From contig NC_092120.1 of the NCBI RefSeq assembly GCF_045679555.1, forward strand, positions 10,288,805-10,352,804: a stretch of 64,000 nucleotides of DNA. The letters run 5' to 3'. Position 1 is the stretch's first letter; each line of letters opens with the position of its first letter. Shown piece by piece: positions 17,471-30,687 of this stretch. This stretch comes from Salvelinus alpinus. Its lineage: Eukaryota > Chordata > Actinopteri > Salmoniformes > Salmonidae. The notes beneath the pieces are model-generated. The model had not been told where the DNA came from. It made no database searches and saw only the letters and a program-made list of their open reading frames with translations. The position numbers and the translations under genes are program-made.

Positions 17471-18659
17471 TTATATGTAGAAATTGCTTTCATTTAAAGT
17501 TTGTTGATAAAAGTTATTTTAGGTTTGATCCGTAGCTATGTTTATTCCATATTCATATTCTGTGTTGGTGCTTTTCCAAATATTCTGGAACGATGCATCA
17601 TAATGGAGGTGCGTATATAATAGTCTTTGGGAGCGTCCATTCCTAGTATCTCACAGCTTTGCTGTCATATGATTTATTTCAGGTATCAAGGTGCAAGATT
17701 ATCCAGATCCCTCCAAATAAATAATATAAATAGAGTTTTTTTTGTGTTATTTTGTTCGTTTGTTTCGTTTTTCTTTTACAAAAACCAAGACAAATAATAT
17801 AATAAATAATCTGTGTGCGTACGTGCAATTGTCAATGTTTCCTCCATCCATTAAATCCACAACTGTTAGAAAACAACCTGGTTAATCAACTTGAAAGATT
17901 GTGTGTGTGGTTAATAACACAAACATTTACTGTAGGCTGCTGTATCAACGTGAATGGAATAGTCTACCCTTGCACTGCTGATAGCAGGCCCACTGTACCG
18001 GAGGTAGGATCTCTAATGCTATGGGGAAATTAATTGGGGATGGATTTATCTGTGACACGCGGGAAAGGGCGCTGTAAATTATTTTGAGATTTACTTAGCT
18101 CGCTAGCTTTTCATGGCACCAAATGCAGATTTGCGGGTCAGTGACACCAATAAAGTTACTAAATTTGAAAGGTCAATGTACTGTCGACCTAAAAAAGTCG
18201 GGCGTCCATTTTTGAGACACACAAACACACAAGGTTACTTGTTGACAAATATACGTCGTTTGTCAGCAAGCTAATAACAACAACACAAGCTAGCTACAAA
18301 AACAACTACTTCAGGGTCATTAGCGTGACTTGTATCTTTCGATTATTTTCGCTAATAAGAAACGTTTTCTATAGCTGTGTTGACTTGGTTGTGCTTGTTG
18401 TACTGCAACCGAGAAAGTGGCACCACCAGCCTACTAGATAATAACAGCTAGCTAGCTAGTAGCTTGAATTGCACACAAATGGGACACATACGTTAGCTGT
18501 TTTACTCGGCTATATATATTTTGTCTAGCTAGTAACAACTGCAAATATTTCATTCTATTTTCTTATTCTACGACAAAGTACATTTTACTGTCTGCTAACG
18601 TTAGCCCCCGCTCATGTAACTGTAACGTTAAACTGTTGTGTTCTTTCAGGCCTCGAAGC
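17471..18659. other. Intergenic; probable 5' regions of two divergent transcripts
   Basis: It lies between the start of the minus-strand candidate (17,470) and the gon4l start codon (18,660). CTTTCAG at 18,643-18,649 is an acceptor 10 bp before the gon4l ATG, implying a non-coding 5' exon upstream. GCTAGC-rich sequence fills 18,270-18,540. No TATA box stands out. Confidence 0.4.
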
Positions 18660-19439
18660 ATGAAAGCCCAGAAACGCAAATCGAGCACCCCAAAACCACG
18701 GCCCATGTGTTCTAAAGCCTTAAAGAGGGATGAGACAACCTGTGCCCCCCAGATCTCCAATGGTGGTCCACTCTGCACTCTTTCTGTTTACAGACATATC
18801 TCAATTTCCACCCCTGCTAAGGGAAAGGGCTTTGGGATGACGGTCCCAGATGGGCTGTCACAAAGGAGACACTCTCCCAGGTTCAAGCAGAAGACCATTG
18901 CTTCATGTACAGAGGGATGAGAATAGGAAGGGGGAATGGAGAAGAGAGAGGGATGACAAGTAACACAGTGTGTGTTGCTGAGATATGAAGGGATATGGGA
19001 GTTTGTGTGCATGGGCATTTAATTGGTTTTACATGCTTCAGTGGTGGGAATGTGATCATCTCCTATCTCATTGTTAAATCTTTGTTTTGTGTCTGCTGCA
19101 GGCTAGGTTAAGAATGGGGATGTTTGTCAGCTATATCCCAGTCCCTCCGAGGCAGAAGAGGAGGACACAGAACTGGGCCTGGTAATCACCTTTGGTGAGC
19201 TCCTCAACTCTGCTTCTTGTGACACGCTGAATAGACAAGAACAATTTCCAACCCCCCCTCCCTCCGGGGGATAGTAGAATACACATGTTGCCCTTTGAAC
19301 ATTTGGTTGTGCATCAGCAGTTTTTCTGCTTATGTTACTCACTCAATTAGCCCATGTCAGCAATTCTTTTTTATTTTTTTATTGTAAGTTATTCTAGCCA
19401 GCTAACCATGTTGTAGTAATCATGGTCAAATTACCAACC

Positions 19440-19880
19440 TGGGGGCCCCTATTCAAATAAAATCTATTATGTCACAAAGTGCTTATACAGAAACCCAGCC
19501 TAAAACCCCAAATAGCAAGCAATGCAATGTATATTTTGTTTGTCACTCTCACTCAGATATCATATTCAAAACCGCAATCGTTTCTCTTCACCTTATGGCA
19601 AAATTAGTAGAATTGCAGGAAATTAGCTGTAAAGCTGCAGTTATTTTCTCTCTGCCCCATGGCATTTATTTTTTACATTTGCATGAAATTAGTTATTAGA
19701 TAGCTAAATCTTCTCTTCGCCCCATGACAAAATATGTAGAATTGCAGCAAACTTGCTTTCCAAACCCCTTGGCAAAATGTGTGGAATTGCAGGAAATTAG
19801 CTCTCCACTGGCAAGAGGGGGGTCGCTAAAATGTTTTACTCCCAACAATTTCACGTAGGGCCCCCAAAGGTCTAGGGCTG
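19440..19880. repeat. gon4l: Interspersed repeat cluster in a gon4l intron
   Basis: 19,455-19,540 shares the block ACAGAAACCCAGCCTAAAACC and a preceding CAAAGTGCT segment with a common salmonid repeat, related to the piece at 30,530-30,590. It is followed by units with CCCCATGGCA/CCCCATGACA and ATTGCAGGAAATTAGCT, related to 12,780-13,140. Non-coding. Confidence 0.5.
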
Positions 19881-20814
19881 GCTCTGACTGCGTGTGTGTG
19901 GGTATGGATGTTGGTATTCAGACCCGTGAGCCACTGCAGCCCCTCATGAGGCGTTGCTCATACCTGCTCTATAGGAAGTGGACATACCCTCCATTTTGGA
20001 AACACTGAATCAGATTTCTAGTGTATGAGAATTGGGTTTCTGTTTTGATTACTTACTTCCGTCTGAAGATGGAGAGGATTGTGGGGGCCAGAGGCTGACA
20101 ACGAGGAGGAGCAGCTTTAGAACGCTTTAGACAATGGCCAGTAACACAACTTGCAGCTAGCTACCTCTTAATATAATTTCCTGGATTCATCTCAATAGTC
20201 TAAAGCGGCTTCCTCTTCTCTTGCAGAGCATCCCCACCTGGAATATTTCTCCTATCAAAAGGGCCCTTGAAGTGAAGGTATGTCCCTGTCACACAAAGTG
20301 CTAGTGTCATGTCAAATACTTTATTACTCCTCACTGTTGTCTGTAGTCTCTGTTGCTTTGTCTCTCTGTTTCGCTCTTTCCCTCATCTCGCTCCCTGCTT
20401 CTCCCCAGCCCCCCAGTTTGTTGACATCCCTCTGGAGGAGGAGGAGGACTGCTCTGATGAAGAGTACTGCCCCGATGAGGAGGATGAGACTGCAGAGGAG
20501 GTGAAGAAGAGCTCCATCTCTGCTCCGTTAGTCAATACATTTTTGTTCAATCAGTCAAAAGGGTGTGCTATGTGACTACGATGTCATGCCTGTGACATTG
20601 TCGTTTCAGACGTTTTGGAGAGACGTGGACAACACAGGCTCGTCGCCACGGTGTGCCCGAGGGGCGCGGCCCAGGACCCCTGGACACTCTTGAGTGTGAC
20701 GAAAACAGATTTGACAGTCCCCGACAGGTAACATGCTGCACCTCTGCATTTGGCATTTGATTGAAAGTTATCGAAATGATTGGGGGGAAAATAATGCAAT
20801 TATTATTTTATATA

Positions 20815-21010
20815 TTTTTTGTCACAGATACAGTGAAATGCCTTAATTGACAGCTCTCAACCGAACAATGCAGTAATCAATAAAAATCTAATACTAAAGA
20901 AAACATAAGGTAGAACAAAAACACACAAGAAATAGAAATAAGAAAGTAAGTAAACCTACTATATACAGGGTCAGAGTTAACTGAGTTAATGTTTACAATG
21001 TGCACTGGAT
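20815..21010 (-). mobile_element. LINE 3' tail fragment
   Basis: The order GTCACAGATACAGTGAAATG, then AACAATGCAGTAATCAATAA and AGAAATAGAAATAAGAAAG, is the pattern seen at 3' ends of salmonid L2-type LINE copies in reverse orientation (compare 40,036-40,410 and 55,480-55,900). No coding part remains. Confidence 0.5.
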
Positions 21011-23224
21011 GAGTAAGAGTTTACTATAATGTTGGTCTTGGTTTATGTTTAGAAGCCAAGGCAGCCCAGACATCTGAGGGTGGAGACTGTTCCTCTGGGG
21101 CCCCCTCCGGCCCCTCAGGGCCCAAGACTGCACCTTCCTGGAGAAGCTTCACGCAGTGGAGGAAGAGCTGGAACTCAGCCCCATCTGCACCGAACTCTTC
21201 CAGGTACTGAAACTGTTAAACTATTAATGGGTTGCACTTCCATCACTTAGTCACGTCGTTGCTATTGTTATGAACTTTCCACAGACGCCTCAGCCATATT
21301 TGTGCCCGACTGATGCCAAGTCATTTTGGACGGGGGCTAATTACACTACAGTGGCTTGGAAATAGAATGACAGTGCTAAAGTAGAAAAATAATGAGTCGA
21401 AAAAAACTTTTCCATCATAATGTCGTACAACTTACTTTAGAGAGAGGGCCATGTTTCCATTAGCTAGCAAAGTTTGTCAAAAATAGCCAGCTAAAATTCA
21501 GTGCTGTCCCCTCAATCATGGCTAGCTAGCTAAAGTTGTACTGCATCTAAAGTCAATCTGGTGACATCACAATTATGACAAAAGGTTTTCCTACTAATTA
21601 TTTGCCTCCTTTTGAATCATCACTGTGTTTTCAAGCCACTGTAATGCACTTTTGATGAAATCTTCATCACCACTATTGACAATGCATTGAGTTGAATGTT
21701 CATTCGGGCATCAGTCCTCAAGAGAACATTCAAAACAATATTGTGACGAAATGTGCAACCCATGAATACTAGCAGACTATTCAGCTATAGCAGGAAATCA
21801 TCGGACTCTTATCGGGACACTATTCAGCCATATCAGGACCAAAGTCAATGTGAATCTCTTTCTTCATTGGTTCCATCTATCTGTTTCCAGCCTTTGACTG
21901 GAGGTGGAGGGTCTAGCCTGGTGGCGTGTTGTACCCGCTCCAAACGGACCCTGAGGAACGTGCCCCTGGGCAAGCTGGAGGCGGAGCTACATGCCCCTGA
22001 CATCACGCCTGACATGTACGACTACAGCATGGCCCTGGAGGACTGCGACTGGAGCAAGTGGCTGCAGGGCCTCATGACATCTGACATGGAGAATGACGGT
22101 TAGGATTCAAAGAAAGGGATAATGAGGGAGGTTTCAAGGATGGGCAGTGTACTATTGAAATGGAATGGTCCAACCATGTAGTAACCGATGCAACAGGATT
22201 TTATGCTGTTGCTTATTAAGGAACACATCATTCTCAAAAATGGGCCATGGATTAATTTTTTCTAGGAGCAAATACTTTATTAGTGAAATACACAAAACAT
22301 GTGGCACTCCTCCAAACACTGACAAGTGTCAAGCAGGCAGTAGGAGACAGATGGAGCTGCATTTAACCTGTGTGTGTGTGTACATGTTTTACGGGAGGTG
22401 TGTGTAGCTGGTTTAATTGCTCTCTGTCTGTTTGCTCTGTCATGTTTTGCTCATTTTGACCTTTCCCCCACTGCTCTGCTCCTGTTTGTCTCCCCCACTC
22501 TGCCTCATCTCTCCCGCTTCTTCTTCACTCGTTATGGTTGTGTGTGTTGACAGCCCTTTTACCCTTAGGCCATTTACCTTTCTTTACTTTGAAATAGTTT
22601 AAAATAAATGTTTCTGTGTGTCTCTTGCTACCTCCGCCTTCTCTTTTCTCTCTCAGAAGAGGGTGATGATGATGACGACCCAGAGTATAATTTCCTGGAG
22701 GATCTGGATGAGCCTGACCGAGAGGACTACAGGAACGACCGGGCCGTACGCATCACCAGTGAGTCTCTGTAATAATGTTTCCATACATCAACCCTAACCA
22801 CAGACAGACATATAGGGGCCTGGTAAATTCCATTTGTTTAATTTAAGGAAAAAAATAAACCAACCTATTTCCTTTCTCCCTCTCTTTCAGAAAAGGAAGT
22901 GAACAAGCTATTGGAGGAGCTTTTCGAGACAGTGAGGAGGATTATGGGATCATATCTGCAAGTCTCTTTCTTTAAAAAAAAAATCTCTTTCTGAATCTCA
23001 CTCTTTTTACCCCTTCAGTTCCAGGATGATGAGCTAATAGTGAATGGGCAGGATGACGATGGGCACGAAGAAGATGAAGAGAGGGAGGAAGCTGCTCCAC
23101 CCCTGAGCGCTCTGCAATTCAACGTTCCACAAGCCATTCGGTATGATTCTAACCTGACCCTCTCCATATTTCTCTCGGGAAAGAAAGGGCTTTCAAAAAG
23201 TGTACCACCAACCCAGTAAGTAAG

Positions 23225-23495
23225 TAGCCTTGAGCCGGAACAGCTTGTAGGAGCAGATCTCCTGTTTCTGTAGCATGAGTCAGCTTGATGTACAAGTAGA
23301 CCCCCTGGACAGGATGCTAGTCTATCGCAGGGCCTTATCCCCAATCTATCTCCTTAATGCTGAGTGCAAAGCAGAGGCTCATTGGTTCCCATTTTTACCG
23401 TCTTTGGTATGACTCGGCTGGGGATCGAACTCCCAACATTCCGATCTTAGGGTGGAAACTAACCACTATGTCACTGAGTTGGTCCACCAACCCAG
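23225..23495 (-). mobile_element. tRNA-headed SINE in a gon4l intron
   Basis: Read on the minus strand, a box-A-like TGACATAGTGGTTAGT and a box-B-like GAGTTCGATCCCC lie about 35 bp apart, as in a tRNA-derived pol III promoter. The body continues toward lower coordinates. It differs from the other SINEs in this window. Confidence 0.55.
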
Positions 23496-23877
23496 TACCT
23501 CATGTTAATAATGATATAGAGCTTTTAATGCGGAGCAAACAACAAGAGGAAGCAACTAGAATTTGAGATGCGCTTAAAATGCCAATTGTTTCATAAAATA
23601 GCATTGTGATGAGCCAAATAATCCATTGCTTCCTGGTCCTCCTTCAGTCAACAGTGCTATCTATCCCAGACCTTAATGGATGTGAATGTGTGACTGTTTA
23701 GCTCACCCTTGCTTTTTCTTTTCTACAAACACGGTCCTCTTGTTGACTTTGTGCTGGTTGGTGAGCCAAATTGGCCATCTGTCGTATGTGTTATGAACAA
23801 CTGCAGGATACGTGACTGCAGCCGCTCATGCGTTTGAGCATATCCATCTATGACATTCTAGGAATTACTTGAAATTA

Positions 23878-23879
<2 letters not shown>

Positions 23880-23913
<34 letters not shown>
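23880..23913. repeat. (AC)n microsatellite
   Basis: An uninterrupted CA run of about 34 bp within the long gon4l intron 23,141-26,125. The rest of that intron apart from the SINE and the Tc1 copy shows no gene. Confidence 0.95.
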
Positions 23914-23915
<2 letters not shown>

Positions 23916-24672
23916 AAGTCCTCCCTTCGGGACAGAGCAGCAGAGGGGTGCTGTATCTGCTTGGGTAGGGAGGCAGAGAAATGCTCTGGTGTTTTCTCTT
24001 CCTCTGAAGTGTCAGGAGGTGGACAGAACTCACAGTAGAGCTACAATCCACACTAACACACAGGACTCACATTGGCGCTACAGCAACTCACACTTACTAA
24101 GAAAAGACACACACCGCTAACAAACTCACTTTGTGTCTCACACAGGTGCGCCAGGTGTTCAGTAGCTGGTTGGCACGTGTGCCCACTTTGATGTTTGAAC
24201 TGTGACATCTGTTGAGAGATCTCTGTGTGTGCGACGTGCCGTTTTCAGGCCACTTCTCTGAACTGACGGGAGCAGAGAGCGCTTTACTTCCTTCCAGCAA
24301 CTGTCCACGCACGCGCACACACGTTTGCGTCACTGTGTCCTGGTCCTGGCTGTAATGGGTGTCTCTAAATGTTAACGAGGCAGTATGACGTGGGGAGAGA
24401 CAGACAGGTTTTTCCACACTATGTAGTCAGGGCTCTGTGACAGTGCTACCACTAATGACTCAGCAAAGTTAGGGAAAGTAGAAGAGGATAAGAGGTGGGG
24501 AGAGAGGGTTAAGTCTCCACTGTGATTTCAGTCTACACAAGCGGGGCTACGCTTTCGTCACGTTCCAAAAGTTCAGTGCACAAAAGTACGTAGAGCTACG
24601 CAAAGAACCTCAGTCAGATCCCATTGCGTAGACTGTAGAGCATTTTAGGCAGAATATTGCATAATCCAAATA

Positions 24673-25438
24673 TACTGAACAAAAATAAAAACGCAACATG
24701 TAAAGTGTTGGTCCCATGTTTCATGAGCTGAAATAAAAGATCACAGAAATGTTCCATATGCACAAAAATATTTCTCAATTTTCTGCACAAATTGGTTTAC
24801 ATCCCTGTTAGTGAACATTTCTCCTTTGCCAAGATAATCCATCCACCTGACCGGTGTGGCATATCAAGAAGCTGATTAAATAGCATGATCATTACACAGG
24901 TGCATCTTGTGCTGGGGACAATAAAAGGCCACTCTAAAATGTTCCGTTTTGCCACAGATGTCTCAATTTTTGAGGGAGCGTGCAATTGGCATGCTGACTG
25001 CAGGAATGTCCACCAGAGCTGTTACCAGTGAATTGAATGTTAATTTCTCTACCATAAGCCACCTCCAACGTTGTTTTAGAGAATTTGGCAATATGTCCAA
25101 CTGGCCTCACAACTGCAGGCCACGTCTAACCATGCCAGTCCAGGACCTCAACATCTGGCTTCTTCACCTGCAGGATCGTCTGAGACCAGCCACCTGTACA
25201 ACTGATGAAACTGAGGAATATTTCTGTCTGTAATAAAGCCATTTTGTGGGTAAAAAAAAATTCTGATTGGCTGGGCCTGGCTCCCCAGTGGGTGGGCCTA
25301 TTCTCACCCATTGCTGTGCCCCTGCACAGTCATGTGAAATCCATAGATTAGGGCAGAATTAATTTATTTACATTGACTGATTTCCTTCTATGAACTGTAA
25401 CTCAGTAAAATGTTGAGTTTTTATATTTTTGTTCAGGA
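24673..25438 (+). mobile_element. Tc1-like element, internally deleted
   Basis: Inverted ends (ACTGAACAAAAATAAAAACG; right end ATATTTTTGTTCAG) are flanked by TA. An open piece from 24,958 encodes the N-terminal DNA-binding part of a Tc1 transposase ([19 protein letters not shown]). The catalytic half is gone. A related copy in reverse orientation is at 34,504-35,224. Confidence 0.87.
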
Positions 25439-27504
25439 TAATTCCAGTCAAGTCTCTCTTCAGTCCCATCTCCCACATGGGCCATATGTACTGATATTTT
25501 TGGGGATAAAGTCTGCTTAATGACCGTATTCAAATGCCAGCCAGTGTCCAGAGGTTTGGGATGGAGATAGGCCTGAAAGCAAGACGGTTTGCAGTGATGA
25601 GGATCGAAGGGAGGACTACTCCCTACAAGGCTACTCTTAAATTGTTATTGAAATGTGGTGTCCTTTCTGGCGCCACATGTCTGTCTTAGATTCACCCAAT
25701 GGGTACTTCATTTTGGTAGTAGTGAAGGAGTAGCTAGCTAGCTACACCTAACGTTACTACGGAGTCCATGAACTGCAGTAGCTGAGCTCAAAACTTCACC
25801 CGAGCCCTGCTATGGAGAAGCCACACAGATGGGAGGGACAGTGAGAAACCTTGATGACTCAGTGCTGCCTGCCTGACATATTTTCTTGCTCTCCCCTTAC
25901 GACCATCTTCCTCCGATGACCACTCAAGCCATTAACTTTCCCCACCCTCTCAGGACCTTCCATCTCATGAATGATGTTTTTCTAAATTGCTTGTCTTTTT
26001 TATGCTTTAAAGCACTCAGATGATTTATGCAATGAAGTGCTATAAAAAAAATGTCATGTATTATTATTATGTCATCAATATGATTATTATTCCCCTTCCT
26101 GACCCCTGCCCTCTGACCTCTGCAGGTTTCAGGAGCCACTGGCTAACATGCTAACAGAGGCGGCGTACTGTGAGGGAGCATATGGAGGCTCTGCAGCAGA
26201 GGAGAGCCCTCCTGGGTCCCTGGCCGTTCCACCCCCATCGTCACGGTATCACCCCCCATGGTGCTGCTGCCACCTCTGCCCTGCCCCGTCCTCACGCTCG
26301 ACCACACCCAGAAACTCCAGCTGCGGCAGCAATTCCAACAGGTAGGTTTGCCTGCTCGTAAAACCTAATTGAGGAACTGAAGTTGGTGGAATACAACATT
26401 TAGATTTTTCAAGTTGCCTTATTATTGACACCAATAATGTTAATTATTTTCTACTGGTAGACTCACTGACAGCCCCCCCCCCCCTCCTTGCCTGTTTTGT
26501 CTGCCTCTGTTCAGCACATACAGGCCCTGCACCACAAGGCCCACACCACCAAGCAATACCTGGTGAGTTACTGAGGCTCGCTCTTTATATACCCTTCTCA
26601 AGTCCTAGTCTCTGTGTGCCTTCCACCCAGGAGGAGCTCCAGGCGTTTGCCCAGCGTTAGGAGGCGATCAGGTCAGTCCGGGACCCAGGCTTCAGCAGCA
26701 TCTTCAGGGCCTGTAACCTCCAGGGGGCGCTGTCTCTGGTCCAGGAGCAGGAGAGCTCTGTCTCGCCAACCCCCCCTGCCAGGCCTCAAACACGCTCTAA
26801 CAATGGTAATGAACAAGGAGGTCTGGTGTGTGTGTGGTTCATATGTAAAGATGTGAGAGTCTGAATTGTATGTACTAAAGATGGTATCGATAGCCTGTGT
26901 GTGTAGCTGTTTTGTGTTATCTATGTATCAGAGGGTGGGTTTGTGAATTGCTTGATTGTGTGTAAGTGTTTGGTTGTCCCTGCAGTGCGTACATACCCTC
27001 TGCTGCCTGCTGAGACGGCCTGGCTGCTCACCACCTGCTCTGTCTTCCTCTATCCAGAGCTCCTGCCCCACTGCAGCCTGGACCCTGCACTGCACCCTCC
27101 ACGCACCAAGAACAACTTCTACACATGCGGAGAGGACAGGTACGTGCACACACACACACACATTTACACATGCAGCACGTCCTGTGTGGGGAGACAAACT
27201 CCACAGGAGCTCATGTTCACAAACAACAACAGCAACCTGTTCAAAAACAATCCTCATTTACACACAGTCCCTGGTCAAAAATAGCTATGCCTAACGTGAG
27301 TATTTTATGTCAGTGAGTGCCCGGTCAGTATTGAGCTGAATATAAACACTTGAAGGTGTGTTAACCCGTGTTGAAAAGAGAGGGTCTCTCTCTCAAACCC
27401 ATTCAATGACCGTTCACTGACATAGGCCCTCATAGTTCCAACTATGTCATCTTTACTGCTACAACCAAGCATCAAATTCCTCCTTGCATGGTTGAATGTT
27501 TTTT

Positions 27505-27864
27505 ATTTATTTTTATTTTTACCCAATTTTTTTTCGTGGTATCCAATCGCTAGTAATTACTATCTTGTCTCATCGCTACAACTCCCGTACGGGCTCGGGA
27601 GAGACGAAGGTCGAAAGCCATGCGTCCTCCAAAGCACAACCCAACCAAGCCGCACTGCTTCTTAACACAGCGCGCCTCCAACCCGGAAGCCAGCCGCACC
27701 AATGTGTCGGAGGAAACACCGTGCACCTGGCCCCCTTGGTTAGCGCGCACTGCGCCCGGCCCGCCAAAGGAGTCGCTGGAGCGCGATGAGACAAGGATAT
27801 CCCTACCGGCCAAACCCTCCCTAACCCGGACGACACTAGGCCAATTGTGCGTCGCCCCAAAATG
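27505..27864 (-). mobile_element. tRNA-derived salmonid SINE, 5'-truncated, antisense
   Basis: The body matches the SINEs at 42,061, 50,876 and 51,880 (shared GGTTTGGCCGGTAGGGATAT, CTCCGACACATTGGTGCGGC, GCTCGGGAGAGACGAAGGTC in one strand or the other). The tRNA-like head is missing; the copy begins within CGACGCACAATTGGCC. Its 5' end lies about 16 bp upstream of the gon4l exon that starts at 27,881. Confidence 0.87.
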
Positions 27865-30529
27865 TGGATTTTTGTACCAGACTCATTAAACTGGGGCTGA
27901 AGCACTTCAACCAGACAGATCTCCCCTACCAGCTCATGTGTTGCTACCTCATCCGTACCAAGAAGCAGGACCAGCTACGCTCCTGTGTCAAGGAGCTGTG
28001 TGGCCACAAGACATCTGACAACACTATCAAGGTGTGGACCTCACAACTCATTAATGCTCATCACAGTATTTCTCAATGTTTTGATCATGCCTTGATGTAG
28101 CCACCTATTGCCATGTTGGGCTTTATCTGTTATTTTCTTCTCTCTCAGTTGTCCTGTCAGCACAACATAGTTCCTGCCATGCAGGAGACCTGTGGCAGGG
28201 TGATGCCAGGGGAAGAGCGCCCCCCATTGGAGAGAGAGATGTCCGTCATGCCCAACTGGCTACGGGTACGAAACTCACCCACCACCACTCTCAGTATTTA
28301 CTTATCAGAGAAAATATGTCATTCTCCATTTTACTTCCCCGTTACTACTAAAAGGTACTAATTCCTATGTAAATTGTTTCTCCTCTACAGAAGAGTCTAC
28401 CATTCATCCACAGGGCAGTGATGGAGTATAATAAACCACATGGGAAATCCCCACCCAGAATACCTCCACATCCTCCAGCACCTCCTTACACGTTCGCCAA
28501 TGGGACACGATATCCCTCATCTCTCCCTAGAATTGTCACCCTGCGCCTACACCCCTGCATGAACTACAAAGGCGAGCGCCCACCCATCGCCCCTAAACCT
28601 CGTCCCTTCTACGCATTCACCCGTTCTGCCCCCCTTACGCCCCTAGCCAAAGCCCCACCAGATTCACTCCGCTTTCTGGCCCATGTTCCTGGACATATCC
28701 CCTCACAAGGGGTCATCCTATTGGCCAAGGCCCCAAGCACTACAATCTGAAGGGCCCTGCCGTTGTCCCAGCCTCCTTTCACTCCTGCCCATGGAGCAGT
28801 GCCATTGGTCCAGGTCTTACCCTCCATCCCGATGGGAGCCCCCCTCTTTGGTCAGGGCGTGGTCACAGTGTGTGTGATGCAAACGAGGCCCAATCAAACA
28901 GAAAAAAACACCCTCCCGGGCACCGTTTCGCAAACTGCTGCTCATCCAGCCGGCTACCCCAAAGCCATTACCCCCACCCCCCTTGTTTGCTCTTCCAGCA
29001 GAGAATGGTGCTACTCCCTCATTGGTCAATAACTCTGCCTGTCGTACCTGTGCTGCGCCAAGATTGGCCAAGCGGCCCTCACGCTCCACCCCTTCCCACC
29101 AGGACACTCATGCTGGTGGGAAGGGGTGGACCAGAGTAGCTCTCGCCCATACTCTGCCCATGCCCCTCCTGCCTGCCCCACCCAGCTTGGAAGTTTCCCA
29201 GAACTATCCCCCCACACCCCCGGATAGCAGGCTCCAGCTCAAGTCTAGCCCTGTGTTGTTCTCTCACACGCTCTCTCTTCCCCTTAGCATCAAAACCAGC
29301 CCTATGAACCCCTCCCTGGACAATCAGAACAGCGACCTGGGGCAACCAATCCATGCAGAGGTCAAAGATGAAGTTGGGTTTGACCCATCCTTAACCTACT
29401 CCCAAAACCTTTCTGGATACACTCCGAACGCTACAAATACAGACGCTTTCACACTCCAGTCTAGCAGCTCCCATGCTATTATGTCTCCATCAATCATCCA
29501 GAGCCTCTCAGCCCCTAAGAATGACCAGTATGTACTGGTACAAACTGCGGCCCATGGTTCTACACAAATGATCTGGGTGCCCAAAAACTGCCTGGTCTCA
29601 AACGGGTCCGTGTCATCCAATGCTTCAGAGAATGGGTTTCACCGGTCTGAAAGCCTCCCTTTTAGTCTGTCGCCTGCACCCTAACACAATATTATTGGGT
29701 TAACGAATGGCATACCTTCCTGCCTCTCGCCACTTTACCTAATGGCAGAATGGGCTACCAGCAGGCACTGAGTGTCCGGTTGCCCAGCAACAGTGTTCTT
29801 ACCAGTGGAGAAGCGTCCGGGCAGAGTTTAGAGGAGCAGCTCCACCGACTGGTGGAAGGATTACAGGAAGAGGGAGCTGGAAGAGGAGGGTCCTCTCCTG
29901 ACACTTTCTGAGTCGCCCTCTGGGAGCCCCTGCTCCAGCCTGGAAAGCCATTCTGACGCCCTGGAGAGAATGATGGTTGGTGAGATGGAGAGCGGGGAGG
30001 ATGGGGTGGAGAAGAACAGGATAGGGGGAGAAGAAGAGAGGAGAGCGGTGGGGCTAGAGAGGTGGTGCATGGCAGCTACATCAACGCACATACCTGACAT
30101 ACCTCCTGAGGGAAATCGTGGTGAAGAGGATGAGAGGGAAGAAAGGGAAGAAGAGGAGGAAGATTGTGGTGTGCATGGCATAGGCATGTTGAGTGGAAGG
30201 ACTGGAGCACAGGAACAAACTGGAGGAGGAGAGAAGAATGATGGAGAAAAGGGTGACCAAAGAGAACGAGACAGTGGAGGAGGAGAGAAACGGAGAGCAG
30301 GGTGGAGATGGAAAGGGAAGTGGAGAGGGGGAGGGAGAAAGAGATGGACAACAGAACGGAGGAGGAGAGAAGGATGGAGAGAAAGACGGGGATGGAGAGC
30401 AGGAGAAGCAAGGGGAGGAGGAGGAGGACTTTGATGACCTTACTCAGGATGAAGATGAAGAGGAAGTGATGTCATCAGCCTCAGAGGAGTTTGTTCTCTC
30501 AGTGCCTGAGCTGCAGGTACGTGATTTAA

Positions 30530-30655
30530 ATCAAATCAAATGTATTTATATTGCCCTTCGTACATCAGCTGATATCTCAAGGTGCTGAGATACCGATTAT
30601 TGGCCGATACCGATTATTGGAGGACCAAAAAAAGCCGATACCGATTAATCGGACG

Positions 30656-30687
<32 letters not shown>

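Noticed and set aside
27444-27905. Several overlapping open frames of 73-109 codons
   Set aside because: They are translations of the antisense SINE body at 27,505-27,864; related ones occur at 51.0-51.5 and 51.9-52.4 kb.
29970-30411. Long Gly/Arg-rich and Leu/Ser-rich open frames on both strands
   Set aside because: They are shadow frames of the Glu-rich, purine-rich part of the large gon4l exon.
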